Part shown: positions 18,869-36,101 of the stretch, in pieces
Layout: the number at the start of each line of letters is the position of its first letter
Numbering within the stretch: the stretch's first letter is position 1
Origin: Actinomyces lilanjuaniae
GTDB taxonomy: Bacteria; Actinomycetota; Actinomycetes; Actinomycetales; Actinomycetaceae
Assembly (NCBI RefSeq): GCF_003606385.1
Contig: NZ_CP032514.1
Span: 1,240,001-1,304,000, forward strand
DNA length: 64,000 nt
Direction: 5' to 3'
Program-made: the position numbers and the translations under genes
The notes under the pieces: generated by a model
What the model was told of the DNA's origin: nothing
Databases searched by the model: none
What the model saw: the letters and a program-made list of their open reading frames with translations, nothing else

Positions 18869-20061
18869 GTGTCACGGCAGCACAGGGGTTTCGGGCCGCA
18901 GGCGTCGCCGCGGGCCTCAAGCCCTCGGCAGCCCCGGACCTCGCGCTGGTCGTCAACGACGGCCCCCACGACGTCGCCGCGGGAGTCTTCACCACTAACC
19001 GGGTGGTGGCCGCACCCGTGGTGTGGTCCCGGCAGGCTCTAGCCCCCGCCTGCGGGCAGGAGGGGGGGCGTGCTAGGGCGGTCGTCCTCAACTCGGGGTC
19101 GGCCAACGCCTGCACCGGGGTCCAGGGGGTACGCGACACCGAGGCCACCGCCATGCACGTGGCCGGCCTGCTGGGGTGCGACCCTGCGGAGGTCCTGGTG
19201 TGCTCCACCGGAGTCATCGGCGAGCCTCTCGACATGCCGCGTCTCCTGGACGGTGCCGACGTAGCGGCGCTCTGCCTGGAGGCCACCGCTGATGCTGGCA
19301 CTGCGGCCGCCACCGCCATCATGACCACGGACACGGTCTCCAAGGAGGAGGCGCTCACGGTGGGCTCAGGCCCGGGCCGCTGGACTGTCGGCGGCATGAT
19401 CAAGGGCGTGGGTATGCTTGCACCGGCTATGGCCACTATGCTGGCTGTGGTCACCACGGACGCGGTGGTTACTCCCGATGCTGCCCGGCAGGCCCTGAGT
19501 GCGGCGGCTGCCCGCACTCTTAACCGCATCAGCTCTGACGGCTGCATGTCCACCAACGACACTGTCGTGCTGCTTGCCTCCGGCGCCTCCGGCGTCCCCG
19601 TCTCCCAGGAGGAGTTTGAGGATGCCGTGACCGAGCTCCTGGCCCGCCTGGGCCGCAGGCTGGTTGCTGACGCTGAGGGGGCCACGCACGATATTGCCGT
19701 CACTGTCGCAGGCGCCGTCAGCGAGGCCGCCGCAGAGGCTGCCGCCCGCACGGTCGCTGCCTCCACCTTGCTGCGGTGTGCCGTGGCCGGCCAGGACCCG
19801 AACTGGGGCCGGGTGCTGGCCCAGCTGGGCACCGTGCCCGAGTCGGTCTGCCCCTTCGACCCTGACCAGGTGGACGTGGCGATCAACGGCGTGACCGTCT
19901 TCCGTCACGGGAACGTGGGCGAGGACCGCTCCCACGTGGACATGACCCCCCGTGAGACCCGCATCGACATCGACCTTCACTCCGGGCAGGCCCAGGCCAC
20001 GGTATGGACCAACGATCTTACTCACGACTACGTCTCGATCAACGCGGACTACACCACATGA
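18865..20061 (+). CDS. argJ: Bifunctional ornithine acetyltransferase / N-acetylglutamate synthase
   Basis: Transfers the acetyl group from N-acetylornithine to glutamate, recycling it, and may also use acetyl-CoA. 398 residues. The self-cleavage site that makes the alpha and beta chains is visible as KGVGMLAPAMATML, with cleavage before the second Thr-type nucleophile in that motif. NGVTVFRHG and GQDPNWGRVLAQLG are also conserved. It is coupled to argC upstream and argB downstream by four-base overlaps. Confidence 0.96.
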   Translation: MSVTAAQGFRAAGVAAGLKPSAAPDLALVVNDGPHDVAAGVFTTNRVVAAPVVWSRQALAPACGQEGGRARAVVLNSGSANACTGVQGVRDTEATAMHVAGLLGCDPAEVLVCSTGVIGEPLDMPRLLDGADVAALCLEATADAGTAAATAIMTTDTVSKEEALTVGSGPGRWTVGGMIKGVGMLAPAMATMLAVVTTDAVVTPDAARQALSAAAARTLNRISSDGCMSTNDTVVLLASGASGVPVSQEEFEDAVTELLARLGRRLVADAEGATHDIAVTVAGAVSEAAAEAAARTVAASTLLRCAVAGQDPNWGRVLAQLGTVPESVCPFDPDQVDVAINGVTVFRHGNVGEDRSHVDMTPRETRIDIDLHSGQAQATVWTNDLTHDYVSINADYTT

Positions 20062-21063
20062 CCACATCCGACGCCGAGCACTCTGGCTCCCCGGACCCCT
20101 CCGGGTCTTCTGACACTGCTGACACCATGGCTGCCCGGCGGGGACCTCGGCCATCGATCCCCGTCTCAAGGCATCGGTCCTCCTGGAAGCCGTGCCCTGG
20201 CTACGCACCTACAAGGGGCCACCATGGTCATCAAGTACGGTGGCAACGCCATGGTGGACGACGACCTCAAGCGGGCCTTCGCCCAGGACGTCCTCTTTCT
20301 GCACCAGGTAGGGGTCAGGCCTGTCGTTGTCCACGGGGGCGGCCCCCAGATCAACGCGATGCTGAGTCGGCTTGGTATTGAGCCGGAGTTTCGCGGCGGC
20401 CTGCGCGTGACCACCCCGGAGGTCATGGACGTGGTTCGCATGGTGCTGACCGGGTCCGTCCAGCGCGAGCTCGTCTCCCTGCTGAACAAGGACGGGTCGG
20501 CAGCAGTCGGTATCAGCGGGGAGGACGGGGGCCTCCTGCGGGCTCGGCGTCGTCCTGCCTCTGTCGGGGGTGAGGAGGTGGACGTGGGTCTGGTCGGCGA
20601 CGTCGTCGAGGTCAGTCCCCAGCCCATCACTGACCTGCTTGACCAGGGACGGATCCCCGTCATCTCGTCGGTGGCGCCGCTGGCCGAGGACTCCTCCACC
20701 GTCCTCAACATCAACGCGGACACTGCGGCGGCGGCTATCGCGGTAGCCCTGGGAGCCAGGTCCCTTATGATGCTGACCGACGTGGAGGGCCTCTACTCCG
20801 CCTGGCCGGACCGAGGTTCCCTGGTCCCGTTCATCAGCGCCTGTGCGCTGGAGAAGTTGCTGCCCACTCTTGAGTCAGGCATGATCCCCAAGATGGAGGC
20901 GTGCCTGCGGGCGGTGCGCGGAGGGGTCGGCCAGGCCCATGTGGTCGACGGCCGCCAGGCCCACTGCATGCTCCTGGAGATCGTCACCGACGAGGGCGTG
21001 GGCACCGTCATCCACCCCGGGGACGCCCCGGTACCACCCTTGAACGGAGGTAGGAGCCTGTGA
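20058..21063 (+). CDS. argB: Acetylglutamate kinase (two frameshifts, near 20140-20143 and 20215-20218)
   Basis: Phosphorylates N-acetylglutamate, the second step of the pathway and usually the arginine-feedback point. The intact frame begins only at [19 protein letters not shown] (20224). Adding one G to each of two G4 runs gives a continuous N-terminus from ATG 20058: the spacer [13 protein letters not shown]..., then [20 protein letters not shown], then [14 protein letters not shown]. That start overlaps the argJ stop (ATGA). Conserved [10 protein letters not shown] and [12 protein letters not shown] are present. The stop overlaps argD (GTGA). Confidence 0.93.
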
Positions 21064-22328
21064 GCGCCTCGGCTGCCACGACGCCAGCCGCACACGCCCT
21101 GGGTGAGGGCGGCGGCAGTAACCAGGCCTGGAGCGCGCGCTATGCCCAGGCGGTGATGAACACCTTCGGCGTCCCGGAGCGGGTCCTGGTCCGGGGGCAG
21201 GGGACCTCGGTGTGGGACGCCGACGGCACGCGGTACACGGACATGCTGGCCGGCATCGCTGTCAACTGCCTGGGCCACGCCCACCCCGCGGTCCTTCAGG
21301 CAGTCAGTGACCAGCTCAGCACGCTGGGACACGTGTCAAACTTCTTCACCACCCCGGCCCAGGTGCGTCTGGCTGAGGAGCTGTGCTCCTTGGTCTTCCC
21401 CCAGGAGGGGCAGGAAGTCCATGACGTACGAGTCTTCCTGTCCAATTCCGGCACAGAGGCCAACGAGGCGGCCCTCAAGATCGCTCGCAGGTACGGGGGT
21501 CCGGCCCGCTCCCGGGTGCTGGCATTGGAGGACGCCTTCCACGGCAGGACGATGGGTGCCCTGGCCCTGACGCACAAAGCGGCCTACCGGGAGCCTTTCG
21601 AGCCTCTGCCGGGGGGAGTGGAGTTCCTGCCTGTCGGCGACGTTGCGGCCCTGCAGCAGGCTATGGGGCCTGACGTCGCTGCGGTCTTTGTTGAGCCTGT
21701 ACAGGGTGAGGCCGGGGTTCGGGAGCTGCCCAGCGGGTACCTGGAGGCTGTCCGTAGCCTCACGACGCAGGCAGGCGCCCTGCTGGTCCTTGACGAGGTC
21801 CAGTCGGGGATGGGACGTACTGGAGCGTGGATGGCGCACCACCTCGTGGCCCCGGGTGTCGTTCCTGACGTGGTGACCCTTGCCAAGGGGCTGGGTGGCG
21901 GCATCCCGGTGGGTGCTGTCGTGGCACGTGGGGAGGCAGCCTCCCTCCTGGGGCCAGGCCAGCACGGCACCACCTTCGGGGGCAACCCGGTTGCCTGCGC
22001 TGCAGCCTTGGCCGTGATCGCCACGATCCGCGAGGAGAGGCTGCTGGAGCACGTCAGTGCCCTGGGAGCGCAGTGGGCGGCTCAGCTGGCCACGGTTCCC
22101 GGTGTCAGTGAGGTGAGGGGGCGTGGCCTCCTGCTGGGTGTTGGCCTGGTGGATGACTGTGCCCCGGCCAGCGAGGTCGCTGAGGCCCTTGCCCGGGAGG
22201 GGTTCATCGTGAACGCACCGCGCCCCGACACCATCCGGCTGGCCCCGCCCCTTATCGTCTCCCAGGAGGAGACGAACGCCTTGACCACAGCCCTGGCCAG
22301 GGTCCTGGCCTCGCGGGAGGGGGACTGA
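21060..22328 (+). CDS. argD: Acetylornithine aminotransferase
   Basis: PLP enzyme converting N-acetylglutamate semialdehyde to N-acetylornithine, 422 residues. Visible are the aminotransferase class III features: [34 protein letters not shown], the cofactor Asp in [15 protein letters not shown], the PLP Lys in [18 protein letters not shown] and [16 protein letters not shown]. The GTG start overlaps the argB stop. argR follows directly; argF, which normally lies here, is missing. Confidence 0.96.
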   Translation: MSASAATTPAAHALGEGGGSNQAWSARYAQAVMNTFGVPERVLVRGQGTSVWDADGTRYTDMLAGIAVNCLGHAHPAVLQAVSDQLSTLGHVSNFFTTPAQVRLAEELCSLVFPQEGQEVHDVRVFLSNSGTEANEAALKIARRYGGPARSRVLALEDAFHGRTMGALALTHKAAYREPFEPLPGGVEFLPVGDVAALQQAMGPDVAAVFVEPVQGEAGVRELPSGYLEAVRSLTTQAGALLVLDEVQSGMGRTGAWMAHHLVAPGVVPDVVTLAKGLGGGIPVGAVVARGEAASLLGPGQHGTTFGGNPVACAAALAVIATIREERLLEHVSALGAQWAAQLATVPGVSEVRGRGLLLGVGLVDDCAPASEVAEALAREGFIVNAPRPDTIRLAPPLIVSQEETNALTTALARVLASREGD

Positions 22329-22906
22329 TGAGCAGCGCTGCCGCGGGCGAGGACACCGGCGGCGACCAGCCTGGGACGGTTCCCGGGACAAAAGCCGCTC
22401 GGCACGTGCTGATCGCCCAGATCCTCTCCCGGTCATGGATCCGGTCGCAGGCGGAGCTGCGCGACGCCCTGGCTGCGCGGGGGGTCAGCGCCACCCAGGC
22501 CACCCTGTCCCGTGACCTGGTCGAGCTGAGAGCGACCAAGGTGCGCTCGGCAACCGGGGTGCCGGTCTACTCGCTTCCCGAGGTGGGGGCACCGGGGCAG
22601 GTCGCGGCGGTCGGCAGCCGCAGCTCGGACTCTGAGTCCCTGTCCGACTACGTGACTGCCCGACTGACACGGTGGTGCGCGGACCTGCTGGTCGCCGCCG
22701 AGTTCTCCGGCAGTCAGGTGGTGCTGCGTACCCCTGCAGGCGCTGCCCAGCTGCTGGCTGGCGCTGTTGACGACGCGATGATGCCCGGGGTGCTGGGCTG
22801 CATCGCCGGTGACGACACAGTCCTGGTGATTACCCGCAGCGAGCAGGACTCCGCCGAGCTTGTCGCCCTGCTCCTAGCCCTGGCGGAACCAGCATCCCGA
22901 CGATAG
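22328..22906 (+). CDS. argR: Arginine repressor
   Basis: Arginine-responsive regulator of the arg genes, 192 residues, slightly longer than usual because of a 20-residue N-terminal extension. The N-terminal winged helix is [24 protein letters not shown] and [18 protein letters not shown]. The C-terminal oligomerisation and arginine-binding part includes [17 protein letters not shown]. The ATG overlaps the argD stop (TGATG). It probably acts on its own operon through sites upstream of argC. Confidence 0.95.
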   Translation: MSSAAAGEDTGGDQPGTVPGTKAARHVLIAQILSRSWIRSQAELRDALAARGVSATQATLSRDLVELRATKVRSATGVPVYSLPEVGAPGQVAAVGSRSSDSESLSDYVTARLTRWCADLLVAAEFSGSQVVLRTPAGAAQLLAGAVDDAMMPGVLGCIAGDDTVLVITRSEQDSAELVALLLALAEPASRR

Positions 22907-23066
22907 GCCGGGCGCTCCTGCCCGGCTGCCTGGGCTGGTTGCGGGTCCCCTACCGGCGTCGCGCACCGCCACCCCTTCACGCCGACAGGCTTTCTTGCCC
23001 TCCCATCCTGACTTCTACTTTTTCCTGCTCTCGTTACTGTCCGCACTGTCTCCAAGGAGGTTTCCC

Positions 23067-24290
23067 ATGAGCGCTAGCACGGACCGTGTCGTCCTGGCCT
23101 ACTCCGGTGGCCTGGACACCTCGGTGGCCATTGGATGGATTGCGGAGCGGACCCGACGAGAGGTCGTTGCCGTGTGTGTGGATGTCGGTCAGGGGGGCGA
23201 GGACCTTGGGGTCGTGCGTCAGCGGGCACTGGACTGCGGCGCTGTCGAGGCCTACGTAGCCGACGCTCGTGAGGAGTTCGTCAACGACTACTGCGTGCCG
23301 GCGCTCAAGGCCAACGCCTTGTACGAGGGCCGCTACCCCCTGGTGTCTGCCTTGTCCCGGCCTTTGATCGCGCGGCACCTGGTCAGGGCGGCGCGGGAGT
23401 TCGGTGCCGGGACCGTGGCTCACGGCTGTACCGGCAAGGGCAACGACCAGGTGCGGTTCGAGGTCTCAATCACCTCAATGGCGCCTGACATGGACTGCCT
23501 GTCTCCGGTGCGGGACCTGGCGCTGACCCGAGACGTAGCCATCGGCTACGCGGAGGAGCACTCCCTGCCGATCGAGACCACGAGGCACAACCCGTTCTCC
23601 ATCGATCAGAACGTCTGGGGCCGTGCCATTGAGACCGGGTTCCTGGAGGACCTGTGGAACGCTCCGACCAAGGACGTCTACGTCTACACCGACGACCCCA
23701 CTTACCCGCCGTTGCCCGACGAGGTCGTCATCACCTTTGAGCGGGGGGTACCGGTGGCGCTGGACGGTCGGCCCGTCACGCCGCTGGAGGCCGTTCAGGA
23801 GCTCAACCGGCGTGCGGGCGCCCAGGGGGTCGGGCGTATTGACATGGTGGAGGACCGTCTAGTGGGCATCAAGTCCCGTGAGATCTACGAGGCGCCTGGA
23901 GCGGTTGCGCTCATTGAGGCGCACCAGGCCCTGGAGGCCGTCACGCTGGAGCGCCAGCAGCGGCGTTACAAGAGACAGATGGAGCAGGCCTGGAGCGACC
24001 TGGTCTACGAGGCGCAGTGGTACTCCCCGCTCAAGCGCTCCATGGACGCCTTCATCGAGGACACCCAACGCCACGTCTGCGGTGACATCCGCATGGTCCT
24101 GCACGGAGGACGGGCGACGGTGACCGGCCGCAGGACGGACACGGGCCTGTATGACTTCGGCCTGGCTACCTACGACACCGGCGACACCTTCGACCAGTCC
24201 TCGGCCCGGGGCTTTATCGAGATCTACGGGCTCCAGTCGCGTCTCGCGGCGGCACGGGACCTGCGGTCGGGTGACGTCGAGGCCTTCTGA
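23067..24290 (+). CDS. argG: Argininosuccinate synthase
   Basis: Joins citrulline and aspartate using ATP, 407 residues. The P-loop-like pyrophosphatase motif is [31 protein letters not shown] and [14 protein letters not shown] are also conserved. Start ATG 23067 has a strong AAGGAGG ribosome binding site; the frame is open further upstream, but that part lacks similarity. There is a 160-base gap after argR. A strong hairpin ends the unit at 24339-24377. Confidence 0.97.
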   Translation: MSASTDRVVLAYSGGLDTSVAIGWIAERTRREVVAVCVDVGQGGEDLGVVRQRALDCGAVEAYVADAREEFVNDYCVPALKANALYEGRYPLVSALSRPLIARHLVRAAREFGAGTVAHGCTGKGNDQVRFEVSITSMAPDMDCLSPVRDLALTRDVAIGYAEEHSLPIETTRHNPFSIDQNVWGRAIETGFLEDLWNAPTKDVYVYTDDPTYPPLPDEVVITFERGVPVALDGRPVTPLEAVQELNRRAGAQGVGRIDMVEDRLVGIKSREIYEAPGAVALIEAHQALEAVTLERQQRRYKRQMEQAWSDLVYEAQWYSPLKRSMDAFIEDTQRHVCGDIRMVLHGGRATVTGRRTDTGLYDFGLATYDTGDTFDQSSARGFIEIYGLQSRLAAARDLRSGDVEAF

Positions 24291-24338
24291 GGCCTTCGAA
24301 GGTTGCTGCTAAGACCTGTTACGGGGAAGACCGGGTGG

Positions 24339-24377
24339 TCGGGCCTCGCGCGCCGCAGCGCGTCGTGCGGGGCCCGA
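24339..24377. terminator. Bidirectional hairpin terminator between argG and the FNT gene
   Basis: A 14-base stem with two G-U pairs: TCGGGCCTCGCGCG (24339-24352) against CGTGCGGGGCCCGA (24364-24377), with an 11-base loop. It lies between two convergent genes, 48 bases after argG, so it can stop transcription from either side. Confidence 0.65.
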
Positions 24378-24386
24378 CCTCACAGC

Positions 24387-24416
24387 TCCAGGGTGCTCGT
24401 ATCCAGGGTGCTCGTA
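24387..24416. repeat. Perfect 15-base tandem duplication
   Basis: TCCAGGGTGCTCGTA occurs twice head to tail (24387-24401 and 24402-24416), just before the stop codon of the minus-strand FNT gene at 24421. It looks like a recent slippage duplication in the 3' untranslated region. Confidence 0.8.
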
Positions 24417-24420
24417 CTCG

Positions 24421-25326
24421 TCAGGAGCGGGTAGCCTTCGGCTTCTGGCTGCCTTCCGCCTGTGCGGCTGGCTGGGAGGCTGCGTGCCGACGCAACCAGC
24501 GGGAGTCGTCGTTGGCGTAGGCGTAGTAGGCGCCGATAAGCAGCCCGCCACCCACAAAGTTGCCCAGCAGCGCGACGGCGACGTTGCCCATGGCCAGGGG
24601 GACCTCGATCCCGTGCGTCATGCCCACTACGGTGAACAGGACCGTGTTGGCCACGGAGTGCTCCAGGCCGAGAAAGGCGAAGACGAACACCGCCATGATC
24701 ATCGAGAAGATCTTGGACCAGTCCTCGTGGATGAAGCCGTTGTAGATGAGCAGCATCGCCAGGTTGATCATGAAGTTGCACAGGATCGCTCGCACGAGGA
24801 GGTCACCGATACCACTGGCGGAGGACAGGTAGGCGAGCTTGGTCTCCACGGAGTGCACTGCCTGGTCCCCGGTACTACCACCCAGCAGGGAGGAGAAGCG
24901 GTAGAGCAGGGCAAAGCCCAGCCCGCCCAGGAAGTTGCCCAGCAGGCACATGCCCAGGACCCTCAGTCCCCTCCACCAGGAGATCCTGCGGTAGTACCCG
25001 CCGATGACTACCACCATCATGTTGGAGGTCAGCAGCTCAGAGCGGGTGTAGTAGATGAACACCAGTGCCGGCCCGAAGCACAGGGCGCCGAGGACACGTC
25101 CCACGCCCGCCAGAGACGCGCCGCCCACGGACAGCTCGTCAAAGGTCCCCACGATCGCGTAGTTGACCACGTAGAACACTGCGACGATCATCCCGGCCAT
25201 GGCGGCCCGCATAAGATAGCGATGGGCGATCGTCCCGGTCATGCGGGTCTTGGTCTCCAGGGCCTCCAGAACGGTGGAGATGAACTGCTTGCCGGGGAAC
25301 AGGGGGTTGGACGGTGTGTCAGCCAT
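24421..25326 (-). CDS. Formate/nitrite transporter (FNT) family channel
   Basis: A pentameric membrane channel for small monovalent anions such as formate or nitrite, 301 residues. Six hydrophobic helices are visible, with family motifs LLTSNMMVVVIGGYYRRISW, LCNFMINLAMLLIYNG and LGLEHSVANTVLF, and the conserved LLGNFVGGGLLIGAYYAYA at the end. The chosen start MADTPSNPLFPGKQF has AGGA upstream; the frame is open back to 25467. It sits on the opposite strand inside the arg cluster, between argG and argH, which is unusual. Confidence 0.88.
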   Translation of the reverse strand: MADTPSNPLFPGKQFISTVLEALETKTRMTGTIAHRYLMRAAMAGMIVAVFYVVNYAIVGTFDELSVGGASLAGVGRVLGALCFGPALVFIYYTRSELLTSNMMVVVIGGYYRRISWWRGLRVLGMCLLGNFLGGLGFALLYRFSSLLGGSTGDQAVHSVETKLAYLSSASGIGDLLVRAILCNFMINLAMLLIYNGFIHEDWSKIFSMIMAVFVFAFLGLEHSVANTVLFTVVGMTHGIEVPLAMGNVAVALLGNFVGGGLLIGAYYAYANDDSRWLRRHAASQPAAQAEGSQKPKATRS

Positions 25327-25371
25327 GGGTCCTATGCTGTCACGTAGCAGGCCGGTGGCGGCTGCTCGTAG

Positions 25372-27613
<2,242 letters not shown>

Positions 27614-27614
<1 letters not shown>

Positions 27615-27970
27615 TGGGCGGCTCGACGCGCCCGTGGCGCAGCCTGTTTCCTGAGAGCTACTGGAACCACAACGCTGCCTTCCACGGCGAGCTGGTGGCC
27701 CCGGGGTGCAGGCTCCTCGTTATCGGGCTGGCCGCCAGAAAGTCCGTGGCGGACTGGGCTCTGGATCTCCTGGGAGTGGTGCCGACTCGTTGTGCGAGCC
27801 TGTGGTACCACGAGACCCCCGACATTGATGTGCCTACAGCACCGGCACGCGAGTCGTTGCGCCACATCGGCGCCACAGCGCGGCGTACCCTGCCTGGCGC
27901 TCGTGTACGGCGGCGGTTCTACTGGCGCTACTCAATTGTGTGGGACCGGCCGGATCGGCAGCAGTGGTGA
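27614..27970 (+). CDS. Internally deleted class I SAM methyltransferase-like protein
   Basis: 118 residues. The first 28 (FPESYWNHNAAFHGEL) match the start of actinobacterial class I SAM methyltransferases, and the rest (LLVIGLAARKSVADWALDL, then LPGARVRRRFYWRYSIVW) matches their C-terminus. The SAM-binding core of roughly 120-140 residues between them is missing, yet the frame is kept. It therefore cannot be a working methyltransferase. The family match is from memory of the family pattern. It is coupled to mpg and to the next gene by 1- and 4-base overlaps. Confidence 0.55.
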
Positions 27971-28647
27971 CGGCGGCGGCGACCAGGATGGCTGGATCAT
28001 CCCCGCTACCGGCCCGTGACATCCTGAGAGCCCTGGGCGCCGAGCTGGGGGAGGCTCCGGCCTGGCCAGCACAGTCTCCTTTCGAGTACGTGTGCGGGAT
28101 CGTCCTGGTGCAGAACGCGGCCTGGACGAACGTCGAGCGCGCGTTGGCGCTGTTGCGTGAGGCGACTGGCTTCGACCCCGAGCGCCTGCTCTGCCTGTCC
28201 GACACCGAGCTGACCGCGCTGATCCGTCCTGTCGGCTTCATGCGAGCAAAGTCCCGGGCGCTGCGCGGCTATGCCGCGTGGATGCTCTCGCCAGTTGGCC
28301 AGGCAGCCTGGGGCCTGGACGACGACGCGCTTCGGTCTGTGCTACTGGCCCTGCCCGGCATCGGACCGGAGAGCGCTGATGTCGTCGCCCTCATGGTCTT
28401 CGGTCGGCGTCGCTTCATCTTCGACACCTACGGGCGGCGGCTGCTGCAGCAGGCCGGGTACGATGTCGGCCGCGACTACGAGACCACCAGAAGGGCACTG
28501 GAGACAACCATTGGTGCCGAGCACCTGACCCACGCCGAGCTGGTGGCCCTGCACGGGCTTGTCATCAAGGCGGGGCAGCGTGCCCGTGCTGCTGGCGGCT
28601 GGGAAGTTTACGGACCCAGGATCGGTATTGGCGTGTCCTCGTCGTGA
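27967..28647 (+). CDS. HhH-GPD DNA glycosylase, endonuclease III-like without Fe-S cluster
   Basis: 226 residues of the endonuclease III superfamily. It carries the helix-hairpin-helix LLALPGIGPESADVVALMVF with a catalytic Asp downstream (RRFIFDTYGRRLL). The four C-terminal cysteines of classical Nth are absent, so it has no 4Fe-4S cluster and fits the Nth-like subgroup specialised for other lesions. GTG 27967 overlaps the preceding stop (GTGA). It shares an apparent repair unit with mpg. Confidence 0.82.
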   Translation: MTAAATRMAGSSPLPARDILRALGAELGEAPAWPAQSPFEYVCGIVLVQNAAWTNVERALALLREATGFDPERLLCLSDTELTALIRPVGFMRAKSRALRGYAAWMLSPVGQAAWGLDDDALRSVLLALPGIGPESADVVALMVFGRRRFIFDTYGRRLLQQAGYDVGRDYETTRRALETTIGAEHLTHAELVALHGLVIKAGQRARAAGGWEVYGPRIGIGVSSS

Positions 28648-28758
28648 GGGTGGTACCACCGGTACGCGCCAGGCGGGCCTGCGGCTCTGTGGGGCGTGGC
28701 AGACTAGCCCGCGCCGGGCAGTCGGCCCGACCCCGGACGAGGAGTCCCGGGAGCACCT

Positions 28759-30048
28759 ATGGAAGGCGACAGGACCGTGACCGACATCCTCGACGAGCTG
28801 CAGTGGCGGGGCCTGGTCGCCCAGCACACCGACCTTGAGGCGCTACGCAGGGCGCTGGCGGAGGGGCCGGTGACCTTCTACTGCGGGTTCGACCCGACGG
28901 CCGCAAGCCTCCACCACGGCCACCTGGTTGCAGTCAAGGTCATGCGTCACCTGCAGATGGCGGGGCACAGGCCGCTGGCTCTGGTCGGCGGGGCGACCGG
29001 TCTGATCGGAGACCCGCGTGCCAAAGGGGAGCGCTCGCTCAATACCAGGGAGGTCGTGAGCCAGTGGGCGCAGAGCCTGCAGGCCCAGCTAGAGCACCTC
29101 CTCGACTTCGACGGCGACGCCCCAGCCCGCATCGTCAACAACCTGGACTGGACGGCCGACCTGAGCGCTATCGACCTTCTGCGGGACCTGGGCAAGCACT
29201 TCCGCCTGGGCACGATGCTGTCCAAGGACATCGTCGCCCGGAGGCTGGCCAGTGAGGAGGGCATCTCCTACACCGAGTTCAGCTACCAGGTGCTTCAGGC
29301 CAACGACTACCTTGAACTGTACCGCCGCCACGGATGCACCTTGGAGGTGGGGGGCAATGACCAGTGGGGCAACCTGGTAGGAGGCATGGACCTCATCCAC
29401 AAGGTTGAGGGGGCGACGGTCCACGTCATGACCAACCCGCTCATCACCAAGGCTGACGGCACCAAGTTCGGCAAGACCGAGGGCGGGGCAGTGTGGCTGG
29501 ACCCGCAGCTCATGTCGCCCTACGCCTTCTACCAGTTCTGGCTCCAGGTGGACGACGCCGACGTCGTACGCTTTCTCAAGGTGTTCACCTTCCTGGACAG
29601 GGAGGAGATCGACCAGTTGGACGAGGACACCAGGCAGCGGCCTAAGGCTCGACAGGCACAGAAGGTCCTTGCCAGGGAGGTAACCCGGTGGGTGCATGGG
29701 GCCGACGCTCTGGCCCAGGCTGAGGCCGCGACGCAAGCCCTGTGGGGGAGAGGAGACCTTTGGGAGCTGGACGAGGCTGCTGTCACGGCTGCGACAGCGG
29801 ACCTTCCTACGGGTGAGCTTGTCGTCGGCAAGACGACGGTCGTGGATCTGCTGGTCAGCACCTCCTTGGAGAGAGGGCGCTCGGCCGCACGACGTACGGT
29901 TGCCGCCGGCGGTGCCTACCTCAACAACAGCAAGGTTGTTGACGAGGACCGTGCGGTCACCCGGGAGGACCTGCTGGCCGGAGGACGCGTCCTGGTCCGC
30001 AAGGGACGACGGCACCTGGGAGTGGGAGTGGCGGCTCTGGGCACCTGA
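28759..30048 (+). CDS. tyrS: Tyrosyl-tRNA synthetase
   Basis: Class I synthetase, 429 residues, full length. The HIGH-like motif is ASLHHGHLVAVKVM, tyrosine contacts are in FSYQVLQANDYLELY, GGNDQWGNLVGGMDL is conserved, and the KMSKS-like loop is KFGKT in KADGTKFGKTEGGAVW. A C-terminal S4 RNA-binding domain (GAYLNNSKVVDEDRAV) closes it. ATG 28759 follows GGGAG; GTG 28777 is an alternative start. No T-box is seen upstream. Confidence 0.97.
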   Translation: MEGDRTVTDILDELQWRGLVAQHTDLEALRRALAEGPVTFYCGFDPTAASLHHGHLVAVKVMRHLQMAGHRPLALVGGATGLIGDPRAKGERSLNTREVVSQWAQSLQAQLEHLLDFDGDAPARIVNNLDWTADLSAIDLLRDLGKHFRLGTMLSKDIVARRLASEEGISYTEFSYQVLQANDYLELYRRHGCTLEVGGNDQWGNLVGGMDLIHKVEGATVHVMTNPLITKADGTKFGKTEGGAVWLDPQLMSPYAFYQFWLQVDDADVVRFLKVFTFLDREEIDQLDEDTRQRPKARQAQKVLAREVTRWVHGADALAQAEAATQALWGRGDLWELDEAAVTAATADLPTGELVVGKTTVVDLLVSTSLERGRSAARRTVAAGGAYLNNSKVVDEDRAVTREDLLAGGRVLVRKGRRHLGVGVAALGT

Positions 30049-30078
30049 TGGGGTTACTGTGTAACGACTGTCACTCTG

Positions 30079-30114
30079 ATGAGGTTTGACCTCATGGGTG
30101 TCGGCGGGTAATGT
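30079..30114 (+). promoter_or_regulatory. rRNA operon promoter with dyad over the -35
   Basis: TTGACC (30086-30091), a 17-base spacer and TAATGT (30109-30114) form a near-consensus sigma-70-type promoter about 400 bases before the 16S gene, as usual for rrn. A perfect inverted repeat ATGAGGT-TTG-ACCTCAT (30079-30095) overlaps the -35 box and could bind a regulator. Confidence 0.7.
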
Positions 30115-30513
30115 ATTCCGAGGTTCAAGGCGGTGAACGTTGAAGCGAGGCCTGCTGTGCAGGTGGCTTCGATGAACCGAATGGACCATGGCGGTGCTGT
30201 CATCCCTGTAGAGACGTGAAGGGTAACCCTGACGCGAGTTCTCAACTCGGATCACAGTCTGCCGGTACTTGTGGATAATCAGGTATGCGAGTGTCTGTGC
30301 GTCCACATGGGTGTGTGGTTTGAGATCTCGATAGTGTGTCTTGTTCTTTTATGCCTGTCTGGGTGGGGCTGTCCTGCTGTGGGTGTGCCTGGTTGTGGTC
30401 GTGCGTGTGTGCGTGCGGCTGGTCGGGTGTGCGTGTGGTGGGGTGGTTCTGTCTGGTTTTTTTGTGCGGGGGCTGCCTGCTGGTTTGTGGGCGGTCGTCG
30501 TGTGGTTCTTGTT
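30115..30513 (+). other. rRNA leader region
   Basis: The transcribed leader between the promoter and 16S, with no gene seen. TGTTCTTTTA at 30342-30351 resembles a boxA antitermination element (tentative). From about 30300 on the sequence becomes strongly G/T-rich on the plus strand. Confidence 0.5.
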
Positions 30514-35733
<5,220 letters not shown>

Positions 35734-35829
35734 GCCGCCAGCCCTGCCACGGCTGCCGGCCGCGCCCGCTGTACGGTCCACGACCACCCCACCACCACCG
35801 CCACCTTTGTGCGCGGGTCCCCGGCCACG

Positions 35830-35947
35830 TCTCGGTGGTCACAGCGGCAGGGCCACGCCCGGTCCCATCCCGAACCCGGAAGCTAAGCCTGCCAGCGCCG
35901 ATGGTACTGTCCCCGCCAGGGGACGGGAGAGCAGGACACCACCGAGC
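35830..35947 (+). rRNA. 5S ribosomal RNA
   Basis: About 117 bases with the conserved core CCCATCCCGAACCCGGAAGC. Helix I forms between TCTCGGTGGT at the 5' end and ACCACCGAG at the 3' end. It follows 23S by about 95 bases, giving the standard 16S-23S-5S order. Confidence 0.93.
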
Positions 35948-35955
35948 ACACACCA

Positions 35956-35991
35956 CCCCCACCCCGCCCCCCCGGGGGGCGGGGGTGGGGG
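35956..35991 (+). terminator. rRNA operon terminator hairpin
   Basis: A nearly perfect 18-base stem of C-runs (from 35956) against G-runs (to 35991) with almost no loop, directly behind 5S. An A-rich tract follows instead of a U-run, so this is a U-less intrinsic terminator. The homopolymer lengths may be miscalled. Confidence 0.75.
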
Positions 35992-36101
35992 AGCAAAAGA
36001 AAAAAAGGGGGCGGAGGCGCGGGGCGCCGACACCACCCCGGCCACCCCAGCCAACTAAAAGGAGAACACGGTACCAACTATGCTCGGCCTAAGGAGCAGC
36101 G

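Noticed and set aside
20140..20218. Programmed frameshifting to regulate argB
   Set aside because: Two shifts in the same direction would be needed within 80 bases, with no slippery heptamer or stimulatory structure evident. The same defect occurs in unrelated genes.
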